Origin: Armatimonas sp043757465
GTDB lineage: Bacteria; Armatimonadota; Armatimonadia; Armatimonadales; Armatimonadaceae
Assembly: GCF_043757465.1 (NCBI RefSeq)
Contig: NZ_JAYVPL010000023.1
Location: forward strand, 15,728-79,727
Direction: 5' to 3'
Length of the DNA stretch: 64,000 nt
Both the position numbers and the translations under genes were made by a program. Shown here piece by piece: positions 25,373 to 34,881 of this stretch (positions within the stretch are counted from its first letter, which is position 1; each line of letters starts with the position of its first letter). The notes under the pieces were generated by a model. That model was not told the origin of the DNA and did not search any database. It saw only the letters and a list, made by a program, of their open reading frames with translations.

Positions 25373-26584
25373 GTGCAGACGATTCGAATCCCCAAAGAAA
25401 CCGCTCGGGCGTTTCTTATCCGTGCCTTTGCGCTAGAGAGCTGGCAGAGCCTCCCCGACACCGAAGCGGCGATTCAGCGGCTGGAGTTTGTGCAGGAGGA
25501 CTCTATCCCGATCTGTGGCCGGATGCATGATTTGATCCTGTGGCCCCGCGTGAAAGACTACACGCCCCAAAAGCTCGCCGACACCCTCTATGGCAGCGAG
25601 AGTTCCCCTGCGAGCGCCTTTGAGATCCATTTTCCTAATCTCGCAGCACTTCCCCATGCCGACTACCCGTATTTTGTGCGCCGCAAGAAAGCCCGCACAC
25701 AGACGCCAGGGCGCTGGGAGGGGTTGCTTCCCGAGGAAGAGCCCGTCGCGGAGGCATTTTTGGCAGCGCTGGACACCCACGGACCGCTTTCGACGCGCCG
25801 TCATGGAAATGACTTCGGACACATGCTCTCCGGCTGGGGGACGCGCTCCACCGTGATCTCGCAGGTGGCGGAGAAGCTCTGGCTACACGGGAAGCTCGGG
25901 ATTGCGCACCGCAAGAACTTTGAGCGCTACTTTGATCGCCTGGAGCGTGTCGCCCCGGAGCTGGCACAGTGGCACGCCGACGATGCCACGCTCCCGGAAC
26001 CGGAAGAGACAGCGCGTTATCTTGCCCGCAAGCGCCTCAAGGCAAAAGCGCTCTTTCGCCCCCGGCGAGACGATTTTGCAACGCTCGGCGAGAGCGCGTT
26101 TTGCAAAGTGGAGATAGAGGGACTCACCAAGCCCTGGTACTGCCTCATCGAAGACATTTTGCATCTCTCCCCTCCCTCTTCTCAGGTGCCTTGCGCACAT
26201 GGAAGGTTATTAGCCCCCCTCGATCCGCTGATCTACGACCGGCAGCGCAACCGCGAGATCTTTGACTTTGACTACACCTGGGAGGTCTATGTCCCGGCGG
26301 CAAAACGCAAGTGGGGCTACTACGTTCTGCCTATACTTCTGGGCGACAGGCTCATTGGAAGAGTGGACTTAAAGCGCGAGACGAAGACGGATACGCTGCA
26401 GGTGCTTTCTCTCTCACTGGAGAACAGTCTCGAGGCGCAGACTGTCGCGGAAACCGTTGCACTTTGCCTTAAAAATCTCGCAAGCTTTTTGGAAGTGAGC
26501 CAAGTTATCATTATGGGAACCTGTCCCGTCGCTATTTGCAAGTCACTTGCATCTTTGCTTGACATTAGGAGAGCGAAGCGGTAA
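25373..26584 (+). CDS. YcaQ-family (HTH_42) crosslink-repair DNA glycosylase-like protein
   Basis: A 403-aa protein from GTG 25373. It has the winged-helix/YcaQ layout: N-terminal RAFALESW region, ICGRMHDLILWPRVKDY, HGPLSTR, KLWLHGKLGIAHR, and the strongest block LLAPLDPLIYDRQRNREIFD with FDYTWEVYVPAAKRKWGYYV and LPILLGDRLIGRVDLK. E. coli YcaQ unhooks interstrand DNA crosslinks; the catalytic Q-x-Q/D motif of the family is not obvious here, so only fold-level assignment is safe. The end of the gene contains the promoter for the following ABC operon. Confidence 0.8.
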   Translation: MQTIRIPKETARAFLIRAFALESWQSLPDTEAAIQRLEFVQEDSIPICGRMHDLILWPRVKDYTPQKLADTLYGSESSPASAFEIHFPNLAALPHADYPYFVRRKKARTQTPGRWEGLLPEEEPVAEAFLAALDTHGPLSTRRHGNDFGHMLSGWGTRSTVISQVAEKLWLHGKLGIAHRKNFERYFDRLERVAPELAQWHADDATLPEPEETARYLARKRLKAKALFRPRRDDFATLGESAFCKVEIEGLTKPWYCLIEDILHLSPPSSQVPCAHGRLLAPLDPLIYDRQRNREIFDFDYTWEVYVPAAKRKWGYYVLPILLGDRLIGRVDLKRETKTDTLQVLSLSLENSLEAQTVAETVALCLKNLASFLEVSQVIIMGTCPVAICKSLASLLDIRRAKR

Positions 26585-26587
26585 ACT
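26559..26587 (+). promoter_or_regulatory. Sigma-70-type promoter for the ABC exporter operon
   Basis: TTGACA (26559-26564), 17-nt spacer, TAAACT (26582-26587). The -35 is inside the ycaQ-like coding end and the -10 overlaps its TAA stop. The leader to ATG 26755 would be about 160 nt; I see no clear riboswitch in it. Confidence 0.6.
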
Positions 26588-26754
26588 TCTGCGGCCTGAA
26601 TGGGAACATTCTCTCTGGCTTATCCGTACTAATTCGGGGGCACGTTTCTTGCGTCGCTCCTCGTCATCGTTTATAACAAAAACATTCCCAAACGCACTCG
26701 TGGAGCGGCGCGGCCCAACGACAGGGCACTTCGCTTCGCATAAGGAGCTTTCGT

Positions 26755-27774
26755 ATGGCGGCAGCCATAGAAATTAAAAACCTGACTAAACAGTACCCTG
26801 TCCCCCTGAAGCGCGAGGTAGTCAACGCAGTGGACAACCTCTCCGTGACGGTGGGAGAAGGCGAAGTTTTTGGCTTCCTGGGCGCCAACGGCGCCGGAAA
26901 GACAACCACGATTAAAATCCTGCTGGGGCTGATCTTCGCCACGCAGGGAGAAGCTTATGTCCTGGGAAAACCCGCCGGGGATATCGAGGCAAAACACAAG
27001 ATCGCCTATCTTCCTGAGTCGCCCTATTTCTACGAGCACATGACCGCTCTTGAGATCGTGACTTTTTATGCGCAGCTCTTTGGCATGAAGTACGAAGACG
27101 CCAAAAAGAAAGCCGCCGAGCTCGTGGACTTTGTCGGGCTGGGTGGCAAGAGCGATGTCAACAAACGTGTCGCGGAGTTCTCCAAAGGAATGCGCCAGCG
27201 CGTCGGTATTGCTCAGAGCCTGATCAACGACCCGGATCTCCTCTTTTACGATGAGCCAACCTCGGGTCTGGACGCCATTGCACGTCGTGATATTCGCGAC
27301 CTGATGCTGGATCTCAAGCGGCAAGGCAAGACAATGTTCCTCTCCAGCCACCAGCTTGAGGATGTCGAGATGGTCTGTGGGCGTGCTTCGATTATCCATA
27401 AGGGCAAGCTCCAGGTCATTGGCACCATGGACGAGCTTCTGGGCGGCGAGCGGGTAGAGGTGACAGTTGCAAAGCCGTCGGCGGAGCTTACCGGCAAGCT
27501 AGGGAACCTGGCAAGCACGACCTTTGATGACAAGCTGACGATCACCATCCCGAACTCGGATGTCGGCGGACTTCTCGATACCATCCGGAGCGCAAAGGGG
27601 GATGTCTTCTCTGTCATTCCCAAGAAACGCCGTCTAGAAGATCTCTTTGTCGAGATCGTCGGTGAGCGCATTGATGCAGCCACCGGAAGTCTGGCGTCCA
27701 CCGGCGACCGCACCGTCGAGGGCAGCGATGCCAAACCGACCGTGAACAAGTATAAGGACTTGATGGATAAATAA
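26755..27774 (+). CDS. ABC transporter ATP-binding protein
   Basis: A 339-aa ATPase of the ABC-2 exporter class. Walker A FLGANGAGKTTTIKI (about 41-55), Q-loop region AYLPESPYFYEHMTALE, signature FSKGMRQRVGIAQSL, Walker B LLFYDEPTSGLD and H-loop FLSSHQ are complete. A C-terminal accessory domain (about 225-310) follows. AAGGAG lies 7 nt before the ATG. The stop directly abuts the permease start, so it powers that permease; the substrate is unknown. Confidence 0.96.
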   Translation: MAAAIEIKNLTKQYPVPLKREVVNAVDNLSVTVGEGEVFGFLGANGAGKTTTIKILLGLIFATQGEAYVLGKPAGDIEAKHKIAYLPESPYFYEHMTALEIVTFYAQLFGMKYEDAKKKAAELVDFVGLGGKSDVNKRVAEFSKGMRQRVGIAQSLINDPDLLFYDEPTSGLDAIARRDIRDLMLDLKRQGKTMFLSSHQLEDVEMVCGRASIIHKGKLQVIGTMDELLGGERVEVTVAKPSAELTGKLGNLASTTFDDKLTITIPNSDVGGLLDTIRSAKGDVFSVIPKKRRLEDLFVEIVGERIDAATGSLASTGDRTVEGSDAKPTVNKYKDLMDK

Positions 27775-28563
27775 ATGAATACTTCCCTTGTTATTGCACG
27801 AAATACAATTAGCGAAGCCCTACGCAAGAAAGTTCTCAATGCCTTCCTCATGGTGGGCTTTGCGATGCTGGTCCTCACCTTCGCATTCCAGCAGTTCGCC
27901 CCCCGCCAGGAGCTAACGCTCGTCAAAGGCATGGGCCTTGGGATTATCTCAATGGCGGCGCTGCTGATCACCGTCATCCTCTCGATCAACCTCATCCCCG
28001 CTGAGATCGAGCGCCGCACGATCTACACTATCCTCTCCAAGCCCGTCCGTCGCCCAGAGTTCCTGCTGGGCAAGTACTTTGGCGCCGCCAGCACCATCTT
28101 CATCAATGTTGGACTGATGGGGCTTGCTTTTGTGATCGCAATCGCCCTCAAACAGCGTGGCGCAGAGGGTCTGTTCGGCCCGCTGAACATGCTCAAGGGC
28201 GTGTTGATGATCTACATGCAGATGGCGCTGCTGAGTGCACTGGCGATCTTCTTCTCCACATTCCTGTCGCCCTTGGTGAACTTCTTCCTGACATTTTCTA
28301 TGTTTATCGTGGGCAACCTCTCCAGCTTTACATTGGATCTGGCGAAGAACACGCAAAATGTCCTGGCGAAAGGGTTCTTCACGGCGGTGCACTACCTCGT
28401 GCCTAACTTTGGCAACTTTAACTACACCAACCCGCTTGTGCAGGCCAATGTGCAGGTGAAGTCCGAGGCGGTACTGCTCACACAGAACTGTATCTACGCG
28501 GTGGTCTATGCCACAGTGCTACTGATTCTCTCCATCCTGGTCTTTGATCGGCGCGAGGTGTGA
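27775..28563 (+). CDS. ABC-2 type transporter permease
   Basis: A 262-aa integral membrane protein with six predicted segments: about 22-40, 55-76, 103-125, 143-165, 172-190 and 236-256. IPAEIERRTIYTILSKPVRR matches the cytoplasmic loop of ABC-2 permeases, which contacts the ATPase. ATG 27775 follows the upstream stop with no gap, and the stop overlaps the next gene. It forms an exporter with the preceding ATPase. Confidence 0.93.
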   Translation: MNTSLVIARNTISEALRKKVLNAFLMVGFAMLVLTFAFQQFAPRQELTLVKGMGLGIISMAALLITVILSINLIPAEIERRTIYTILSKPVRRPEFLLGKYFGAASTIFINVGLMGLAFVIAIALKQRGAEGLFGPLNMLKGVLMIYMQMALLSALAIFFSTFLSPLVNFFLTFSMFIVGNLSSFTLDLAKNTQNVLAKGFFTAVHYLVPNFGNFNYTNPLVQANVQVKSEAVLLTQNCIYAVVYATVLLILSILVFDRREV

Positions 28564-30299
28564 TGATGAAAAATTTCCTAGATGCGGTGCGAGGTAACCC
28601 AAAGCTCGCCGCCGGTGCACTGGCACTGCTGGCAGTCCAGGGCCTTCTTCAGGCCAGGATTGACCCGCTCCGCCGCCAACCCGCAGTCGAGCCGCCCTCA
28701 ATGATCAAGTCCACGGGGGGGCTGCCCTTCGAGTACTCCCTCGCTGCGATTTCGGGCTTCCGGCAGGTGATCGCGGGGCTGCTCTGGGTGCGCGCGGACT
28801 CGTTCTTCCACTCGGGCAACTACGATGCGATCCTGCCACTCCTGCGCCTGATCACGTGGCTCGATCCCAACTGGCTGGATGTCTACGCGACGGGTGCCTG
28901 GCACCTGATGTACAACTTCACCGATACCGACCAGCGCTCGGATCGCCGTTACTTGCCGGTGGGTCTTGCCCTGCTCAATGAGGGAATCGCGGCGAATTCC
29001 ACGGTCTTTGACCTCTATAAAGAAAAGGGTTGGAACCTTTTTGACAAGGTGAAAGATTTCAAGTTGGCAGCGGATGCTTACAAAGCCGGGCGCGATGCCG
29101 ATCCTAATCACGATATCAACCAAATAGAGCACCTGCTCGCCCACTGTGTCGAGCGCTCTGGTGATCCCGAGGGGGCGATTGCTGCCTGGGCAGATGCCAT
29201 GCGGCGACACAAGGTACTCTGGGATGCCTCCAAGGGTGTCGCAGGCAAGGAAGACATTGAGAGCCGCAACCGCCAGGGCTACAACAATGCGTCGAAAAAC
29301 TTCCGTATCATGAAAGTCCGTAGCTACTGCCGTCCTAGAGACATCGCGCGTCTAGGCCTCGTAGAGGCAAGTTTGGGGGTTAAAGTCACTCGGATTCGCC
29401 CCCGTGTTCTGAGAGTCGAAGGAAGCTGGAACCTGGTCGGATGCCTGAAAGATCAGTACGACGATCTCAGCTTCGATGACAAAGGTGATCCTAAGTCCGC
29501 CACGATCTCTAGCGGAATTGTCATGGATGGCCCCGTTGACGGAGCCCGTGTTGATGTTCGCTTGCAAAATGCAGGCTATGTCATGCCGGACTCCCAGAAC
29601 TTTAGCTTCGAAGTGTCCGATGACTTGACCATCATGCAGGACTCGCTTAGCTCACGCGGGGGACGACGAACTTTGAAGGGAACGCCCTATCAGTTCAACC
29701 CTGGCGGTGCAGGCGATCAAAACCTGGAGCGTGCGGGGATCTATTCCTACAAGGATCAAGCCAGTGCGCCTAAGGGAATCTCGGCGGCGCAAGCCTTGGC
29801 ATCGGGACAGATCTCCCCCATAGGTCAGCTCCAACTGGTGACCTTCATCTTCCCCCCGATGACGCACCAGAAGAAGTTCTACACCCTGGCAGATCTCCCA
29901 GCGCTTCTGAGTGAGCTTAAGTCTGACCCAGCGCGTATGGCTCAGCTTGAGACAAAGAAGATCCTAGTGGCGACAGAGGACAAGCTTGCACTGAGTGAGT
30001 TTGGCAAAAATCGCGAACTGGACATGAGCAAGGATCCGAAGATGTACGGCTTCAAGACCGACCTCTACGACCTGATTGTCTCCTTTAGCCCACGGAGCGC
30101 CCCGGATTTTGTTCAAGACCGCCTAGGCTGGAATGGGGAGGGCCTGAAGGACAAGCGCTACCTCCGGTCGGATGTTAAGCTCGGCCAGCAGATGCTCTAC
30201 TTGAAGCTCAAGCTGACCAAAGAAGACATCAACGGGTCGGATAAAAAAGTCCTATTTGACGACAGCGCGGGTATCGGACTGGACAAGCTCCAGAAGTAG
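28560..30299 (+). CDS. Membrane-anchored protein with TPR-like region, ABC operon
   Basis: A 579-aa protein (GTG 28560, or ATG 28563 or 28566). It has an N-terminal hydrophobic segment (about 15-32), a TPR-like helical region (about 75-260: LPLLRLITWLDPNWLDVYAT, AADAYKAGRDADPNHDINQ, RSGDPEGAIAAWADAMRRH) and a C-terminal beta-rich region with no recognised domain. It overlaps the permease gene, so it probably acts with the exporter as an extracytoplasmic partner; this is inferred from the operon only. Confidence 0.75.
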   Translation: MMMKNFLDAVRGNPKLAAGALALLAVQGLLQARIDPLRRQPAVEPPSMIKSTGGLPFEYSLAAISGFRQVIAGLLWVRADSFFHSGNYDAILPLLRLITWLDPNWLDVYATGAWHLMYNFTDTDQRSDRRYLPVGLALLNEGIAANSTVFDLYKEKGWNLFDKVKDFKLAADAYKAGRDADPNHDINQIEHLLAHCVERSGDPEGAIAAWADAMRRHKVLWDASKGVAGKEDIESRNRQGYNNASKNFRIMKVRSYCRPRDIARLGLVEASLGVKVTRIRPRVLRVEGSWNLVGCLKDQYDDLSFDDKGDPKSATISSGIVMDGPVDGARVDVRLQNAGYVMPDSQNFSFEVSDDLTIMQDSLSSRGGRRTLKGTPYQFNPGGAGDQNLERAGIYSYKDQASAPKGISAAQALASGQISPIGQLQLVTFIFPPMTHQKKFYTLADLPALLSELKSDPARMAQLETKKILVATEDKLALSEFGKNRELDMSKDPKMYGFKTDLYDLIVSFSPRSAPDFVQDRLGWNGEGLKDKRYLRSDVKLGQQMLYLKLKLTKEDINGSDKKVLFDDSAGIGLDKLQK

Positions 30300-30310
30300 C
30301 CCTCGTGACA

Positions 30311-30357
30311 AACGCACAAAGGCCCCGGAGCCGCTGGCTCCGGGGCCTTTGTGCGTT
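30311..30357. terminator. Strong bidirectional terminator
   Basis: Perfect 22-bp stem, arms 30311-30332 and 30336-30357, 3-nt loop, between the convergent ABC operon and the GH127 gene. The right arm overlaps the last 2 nt of the GH127 frame. No long T-tract, but the stem is very stable. Confidence 0.85.
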
Positions 30358-32530
30358 ACGATAGGCACTTCTGGAGCTTCGCTAGAAAGAGTGGCGCACT
30401 GGGGCCAATCACACGCACTGTGAGCTGCTCTTTGCCTTGCGTGAGACCTTCGGGGAGCGTATAGGTCTCGACTATGTGTCGGTGCTTTTCAAGAACGAGC
30501 GCTGGGGCAGCGATCTGCTCGCCCTCCACTGCGACGGTAAATTCTACATCGCCCTCTTGTGGTGGCCCCCAGGTGCAGACAAGCTCTACGGGAGTATCGG
30601 GCAGGCTACGCAAGGTGAATGAAAACCAGCCGTTTTCTTTTTCCACTTGGCGGAACTTCCAGGCGCTGCGCTCGCCGCCGATAAAGCCCTCGCCGGTGAA
30701 GTGATGGTCGCGCTCCGGCTGCATCTGATGGGGCGAGAAGGTATCGAGGAGCTTGGTTCGCTCTGCGTGCTCCCGGGCTTCGGTGGCGCGGTAGGTAGTT
30801 TCTTGTGCTTTCCAGTCCTTGAGCGAGAAGGTGTCAAAGTAGACGCACTGCCGATGCCCGTGGAGCTGGTAGAACGGCACCAAGGCAATGCCCTCACGCT
30901 CAAACGTCCGGGCTTTGGGATTGAGAAGCACCGGCGCAGAGGGAATCTGTGCATTGAACGGCTCTCCCCCATCCGTATCGCCGGGCAGCGGCGCAGCTCC
31001 GAGATCGGCGGCAAGCACCACCGGGCCGTCGAGAAGCGCTATTTTCTGTGACGCACCGAAAAGCGGCTCCAGAGAGCGTTTTTTCGGGAAGGTCACTGTC
31101 TGGTTGCGAATGTCCTGCCATTGGATCACCGAATACCCTGCCCAAGACGGCATGCGTAAGCGGACGGCAATATCGCTAGGGCCGGTGACGGTGAAGTGCA
31201 CGGTATCGCTGTCTGGGAAGGCGGTCTCCTGGCGCACCGTCAGCCCCCACTCAGGTAAATGCACCTCAGAGGCAAGAAACTGCGTGACATAGAGCACCCG
31301 GTGCTTGGCATCCCTAAAGTAAACGCCGTCGCCGTAGCGGGTGTGGTTTTCCCAGCTTGTGCCCACGCAGCACCAGAACGAGTCCTCGGGGGTGGAGTAG
31401 GTCTTGAAGTGCCCGGAGAGCAGCGAGACAAAGTAGCAGACCATGCCATCGGCGGGGTTCTGGCTGGCAAGGATGTGGTTGATCCGCACGCGCTCCATAA
31501 AGTCGGCGTACTCGGCACGTGGCTCCCAACAGAAAAGCTGCGTCGTGAGCTTGAGCATGTTGTAGCTATTGCACGTCTCGCAGGTCGTGTTCGTCAGCCG
31601 CCCCGACAACTCTCCCACAGGTCCAAAGTGCTCGCCGCTTCCGTGCCCACCGATTACATAGCTATGGCTCTGCGTTACAAAGCGCCAGAAGTTCTCCGCA
31701 ATGCGCCTGTACTTCTCGTTGCCAGTCACTTCGTAGAGCCGGGCGCAGCCAATGATCTTGGGAATCTGCGTGTTGCCGTGCAAGCCCGGCAGGCAGTCCG
31801 TCCCGTCGGCGAGCGGGTCTAAGACGGCGCAGTGATAGAACTTCTCGGCCATTTCTAGGAAGCGCACTTCGCCCGTGAGCGCATACAGCTCGGTAAAAGA
31901 TTCATTCATCCCGCCGAACTCGCAGCTAAGCATTGTCTGCCACTGTGCATCATTAAGATTTGCTGTCACCTCAATCGCCCAATTGCCGAGTTTGGTGACG
32001 AGGCTGAGGGCCAGCCCCCCATCCCCCGCCCGGCGGGGGGGGACGAACAATCGTGCCGCATCCAATAGCCCCGCAAAGAGCTTGTGCAGGTTGTACCAGG
32101 GCACCCAGCAGTCGTTGAGATCGAAGTTACGCGCACGAACCACGCCCGCACGTAGCTCGTCAAAGACCCGGTCGGCATCGGGCATTCCGCCGATAAAACC
32201 ATCGGGGTGAGCGTCTTGACAGCGCTTTAGCTCAGAGAGAATGAGCGCGACTCGCTCCGTAAAGCGCGGGTCATCCCCGGGGGCTTCTACGGCGAGCCGC
32301 ACACACGCCGAGAGATAATGCCCAAGTGAGTGACCCGACAGGCTCTGTTGCTCCCAGCCGCCGTACGCCTCGCCGCAGGGGAGTAATCCCGCGTTTTGGT
32401 AGAAGCCATGCAGTAGGCGCTTGGGATCAAGGGACAGAAGCCAGGCGGCGTTACGGTCACGGGCAGCGGCGAAGGGGCCAGCGCCTAGACGGACGTGGCG
32501 GGGATCGAGCGGAACAAGGTGATTGGGCAT
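30356..32530 (-). CDS. GH127 beta-L-arabinofuranosidase-family protein (DUF1680)
   Basis: A 724-aa protein with the GH127 alpha-toroid and C-terminal beta-sandwiches. YGGWEQQSLSGHSLGHYLSA is the family signature. By alignment to HypBA1, the zinc site is Glu318 and Cys320 (TTCETCNSYNM) with Cys387 and Cys388 (FWCCVGTSWENHTRYGDGVY); Cys387 would be the nucleophile. There is no signal peptide, so substrate is probably processed inside the cell. GH127 members release beta-L-arabinofuranose; other specificities exist in the clan. A -10 TAAAAT lies 9 nt before the ATG, back to back with the divergent esterase promoter. Confidence 0.93.
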   Translation of the reverse strand: MPNHLVPLDPRHVRLGAGPFAAARDRNAAWLLSLDPKRLLHGFYQNAGLLPCGEAYGGWEQQSLSGHSLGHYLSACVRLAVEAPGDDPRFTERVALILSELKRCQDAHPDGFIGGMPDADRVFDELRAGVVRARNFDLNDCWVPWYNLHKLFAGLLDAARLFVPPRRAGDGGLALSLVTKLGNWAIEVTANLNDAQWQTMLSCEFGGMNESFTELYALTGEVRFLEMAEKFYHCAVLDPLADGTDCLPGLHGNTQIPKIIGCARLYEVTGNEKYRRIAENFWRFVTQSHSYVIGGHGSGEHFGPVGELSGRLTNTTCETCNSYNMLKLTTQLFCWEPRAEYADFMERVRINHILASQNPADGMVCYFVSLLSGHFKTYSTPEDSFWCCVGTSWENHTRYGDGVYFRDAKHRVLYVTQFLASEVHLPEWGLTVRQETAFPDSDTVHFTVTGPSDIAVRLRMPSWAGYSVIQWQDIRNQTVTFPKKRSLEPLFGASQKIALLDGPVVLAADLGAAPLPGDTDGGEPFNAQIPSAPVLLNPKARTFEREGIALVPFYQLHGHRQCVYFDTFSLKDWKAQETTYRATEAREHAERTKLLDTFSPHQMQPERDHHFTGEGFIGGERSAWKFRQVEKENGWFSFTLRSLPDTPVELVCTWGPPQEGDVEFTVAVEGEQIAAPALVLEKHRHIVETYTLPEGLTQGKEQLTVRVIGPSAPLFLAKLQKCLS

Positions 32531-32539
32531 GTCGCTGGC

Positions 32540-32555
32540 ATTTTACGGGTAAAAT
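32540..32555. promoter_or_regulatory. Overlapping divergent promoters on a 16-bp near-palindrome
   Basis: ATTTTACGGGTAAAAT places one TAAAAT box on each strand, only 4 bp apart. The plus box (32550-32555) is 6 nt before ATG 32562; the minus box (32540-32545) is 9 nt before ATG 32530. RNA polymerase could not occupy both at once. Confidence 0.55.
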
Positions 32556-32561
32556 ATCTCC

Positions 32562-33440
32562 ATGACACGACGAATGTTTTCTGGCATCGCTGCCGCCCTC
32601 GCCCTCCTCTCTCCTGCGTCCGCGCAGACCCGTCAGACGGATGTGATCTACGGCCACAAACAGGGCATCGCGCTGAGCATGGATGTCTTTGTGCCGGAGA
32701 AGTCCAAGGCGAACGGGATAGGTATTCTCTGGATGGTGAGCGGTGGCTGGAACTCGCGGCACGAGGACATTAACCCGGCTCTGGGGAAAGCCTTCACCGA
32801 CCGTGGCTACACACTCTTTCAGGTCGTGCACGGCACGCAGCCCAAGTTCACGCTCCCCGAGATCATGCAGGATATCCACCGCTCCGTGCGTTTTGTTCGC
32901 ACCAACGCCAGCCGCTGGGGGATCAACCCCGACAAGCTTGGTATCAGCGGGGGAAGTGCGGGCGGGCATCTCTCCACGATGATCGCGGCCTACGGCGGCC
33001 CCGGCGATCCCACTGCCAAAGATCCCATAGACCGCGCGTCGAGTGCCGTGCAGTGCGCCGCGTGTTTCTATCCCCCCACCGACTTTCTCAACTACGGCAA
33101 AGACGGCGCGAAGGCGATGCTCAATCCCTTTCTGAAAGGCTACTGGCCCGCGTTCGGGATCACGGACAAGACACCACCTGAGGAGATTGAGCGCCTCAGC
33201 AAGACGCTCTCGCCGATCTATGGCATCAACAAAACCACCCCACCCGTCTTTCTGATCCACGGCACCGCCGACTTGCTCGTCCCGATTCAGCAGTCCGAGC
33301 GTTTTATCGCAAAGCTGAAGGAAGAAGGCGTCGCGTGTGATTTAGTGCGTCGCCCCGGAAAAGGCCACGGCTGGCCCGGTATCGAGAACGACGCGTTGCT
33401 TCTGATGGACTGGTTCGATAAATACTTGGCGAAGAAGTAG
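32562..33440 (+). CDS. Secreted alpha/beta hydrolase (esterase/lipase family)
   Basis: A 292-aa protein with a signal peptide (MTRRMFSGIAAALALLSPASAQ). The alpha/beta hydrolase core has the oxyanion strand GILWMVSGGWNSR, the nucleophile elbow LGISGGSAGGHLSTM (Ser in G-x-S-x-G), Asp in VFLIHGTADLLVP and His in PGKGHGWPGIEND. It probably hydrolyses acetyl or other short esters, perhaps on polysaccharides, outside the cytoplasm; the divergent GH127 gene suggests a sugar context. Confidence 0.9.
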   Translation: MTRRMFSGIAAALALLSPASAQTRQTDVIYGHKQGIALSMDVFVPEKSKANGIGILWMVSGGWNSRHEDINPALGKAFTDRGYTLFQVVHGTQPKFTLPEIMQDIHRSVRFVRTNASRWGINPDKLGISGGSAGGHLSTMIAAYGGPGDPTAKDPIDRASSAVQCAACFYPPTDFLNYGKDGAKAMLNPFLKGYWPAFGITDKTPPEEIERLSKTLSPIYGINKTTPPVFLIHGTADLLVPIQQSERFIAKLKEEGVACDLVRRPGKGHGWPGIENDALLLMDWFDKYLAKK

Positions 33441-33445
33441 GCACT

Positions 33446-34072
33446 TCAGCGTTCCGACGAAACCGTCCGGCCATCCGCCATCGTGACGGAAAACGCAATC
33501 GGCTCGGCGGGGTAGCGGTTGTCGGGATACCAGGGTCGGCCTTGATGGACAATGATGAGAAGCCCTTCTTCATCACCGACGGGCTGAAACTGTGGGCCGC
33601 CTTGCCGGTAAGGCGGAAGCCCGAGTGAAGTCGCGGTGCCGGGAACATCGTCGGTCACGAGGCCGATCTCGCTGATACCAAGAATCTCGAAGCTCGCGCG
33701 GCGGCTTGTGGGGAGTGTGTGGCGGGCGATCAGCTCGGCGATATTGCCGTCGGGGTCGGTGAAGTAGACGGCGTGGGCGTTCCAGTTCGTGAAGTCAAAA
33801 AGCCTCTCGTCGCCCGCAGCGTTAGTGAGGAGCGAGGTACGCGCACTCAGCCAGGCGACCGCTTCGTCAAACAGATTCTCGGGGACATTGAAAGCAAAGT
33901 GCGCGATGGCAGGCGGGGTGCTGGCCTGCGTGAGAGTCCAGTGCGTCTCGCCCGCAGCGAGGGTGACACAGTTAGGGCCGGAGGAAAGTACCTCCAGCCC
34001 CATAGTATGGGTCCAAAACTGCTGTGCACGCTCCAGATCAGCGGTGCCCATCTGGAGCGCACGGAAACTCAC
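33446..34072 (-). CDS. VOC (glyoxalase/bleomycin-resistance) family protein
   Basis: A 208-aa protein with two beta-alpha-beta-beta-beta modules. MGTADLERAQQFWTHTMGLE and AHAVYFTDPDGNIAELIARH are standard VOC segments; the second half starts about residue 128 (FEILGISEIGLVTDD). Members bind a divalent metal and do varied chemistry, so no reaction is assigned. The ATG at 34072 overlaps the DUF1080 stop by 4 nt, making a two-gene operon. Confidence 0.88.
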   Translation of the reverse strand: MSFRALQMGTADLERAQQFWTHTMGLEVLSSGPNCVTLAAGETHWTLTQASTPPAIAHFAFNVPENLFDEAVAWLSARTSLLTNAAGDERLFDFTNWNAHAVYFTDPDGNIAELIARHTLPTSRRASFEILGISEIGLVTDDVPGTATSLGLPPYRQGGPQFQPVGDEEGLLIIVHQGRPWYPDNRYPAEPIAFSVTMADGRTVSSER

Positions 34073-34800
34073 TGCGCGATAACCCAGAGGTTCTTGTACT
34101 GCACCAGATCATGGTTGCCCTGCAGAACAATCGGTCCGACCTTGACCTCGCCTTTGAAATCTCCGTACTGGATTCCGGTGGGGCCATTGAACTCCTCGTT
34201 GTTTTGGACAAGCACGCCGTTCCAGAAGACACTGGCGCGGGCCTTCTCGGTCACTTTCCCCTCCGCATCAAAACGAGGAGCGCGGAAAAGGATGTCGTAG
34301 CTCTGCCACTCACCCGCAGGTTTGGCGGCGTTGAAGGTGGCGGCTTTCTGGCTGTAGAAGGCGGCACCCGTCTGTTTGGTCAGCTCGCCACCGAAGGAGT
34401 TGTATATCTGGACTTCGTAGCGCCCCTGAAACGCGACCCCCGCGTTACCGTGGCCCGTCGGAACCTTGAACTCGACATGCAAAAAGCAGTCGCCGAACTC
34501 TGCCTTGCTGGTGATATCGGTCTTATCGGGCTTCATTCCGCCGTCTTCTTCCAGTGTCCATGCGGCTGCCTCTGTCGAACCACGCTTGACCCAGCTTGTG
34601 CCGAACTCTTCGCCCTTGTTACCAATCAGGGTCTTCGCCGCCATCGGTGCGCGCCCCCCTAGACGAATGGAGGTTGGAAAGGCGGGAGGCTGTGCGGCTC
34701 TCTGGCCCTGAGAGGCCGCCGGTGCCGTTGTTGCCAGGAGCGTCGCCGCTCCGAGAAGCGTTGTTGCGCTTAAAAATAAAAGGGAATTACGTTTTGCCAT
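34069..34800 (-). CDS. Secreted DUF1080 (3-keto-disaccharide hydrolase-like) protein
   Basis: A 243-aa protein with a signal peptide (LLFLSATTLLGAATLLATTA, cleavage near APAASQ) and a concanavalin-like jelly roll of the DUF1080 type: GDCFLHVEFKVP, GNAGVAFQGRYEVQIYNSFG, GEWQSYDILFRAPRFDAEGK, ARASVFWNGVLVQNNEEFNG and a C-terminal VGPIVLQGNHDLVQYKNLWV. Family members include 3-keto-disaccharide hydrolases; others bind polysaccharide. It is the first gene of an operon with the VOC gene. Confidence 0.92.
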   Translation of the reverse strand: MAKRNSLLFLSATTLLGAATLLATTAPAASQGQRAAQPPAFPTSIRLGGRAPMAAKTLIGNKGEEFGTSWVKRGSTEAAAWTLEEDGGMKPDKTDITSKAEFGDCFLHVEFKVPTGHGNAGVAFQGRYEVQIYNSFGGELTKQTGAAFYSQKAATFNAAKPAGEWQSYDILFRAPRFDAEGKVTEKARASVFWNGVLVQNNEEFNGPTGIQYGDFKGEVKVGPIVLQGNHDLVQYKNLWVIAQ

Positions 34801-34881
34801 GACTATTGGTTCGACATTTCGGGCATTTTTCCTCCCCCCGCCTTCATGACTCCTTCACAAGTTTGCCCCATACTGCAAAAC

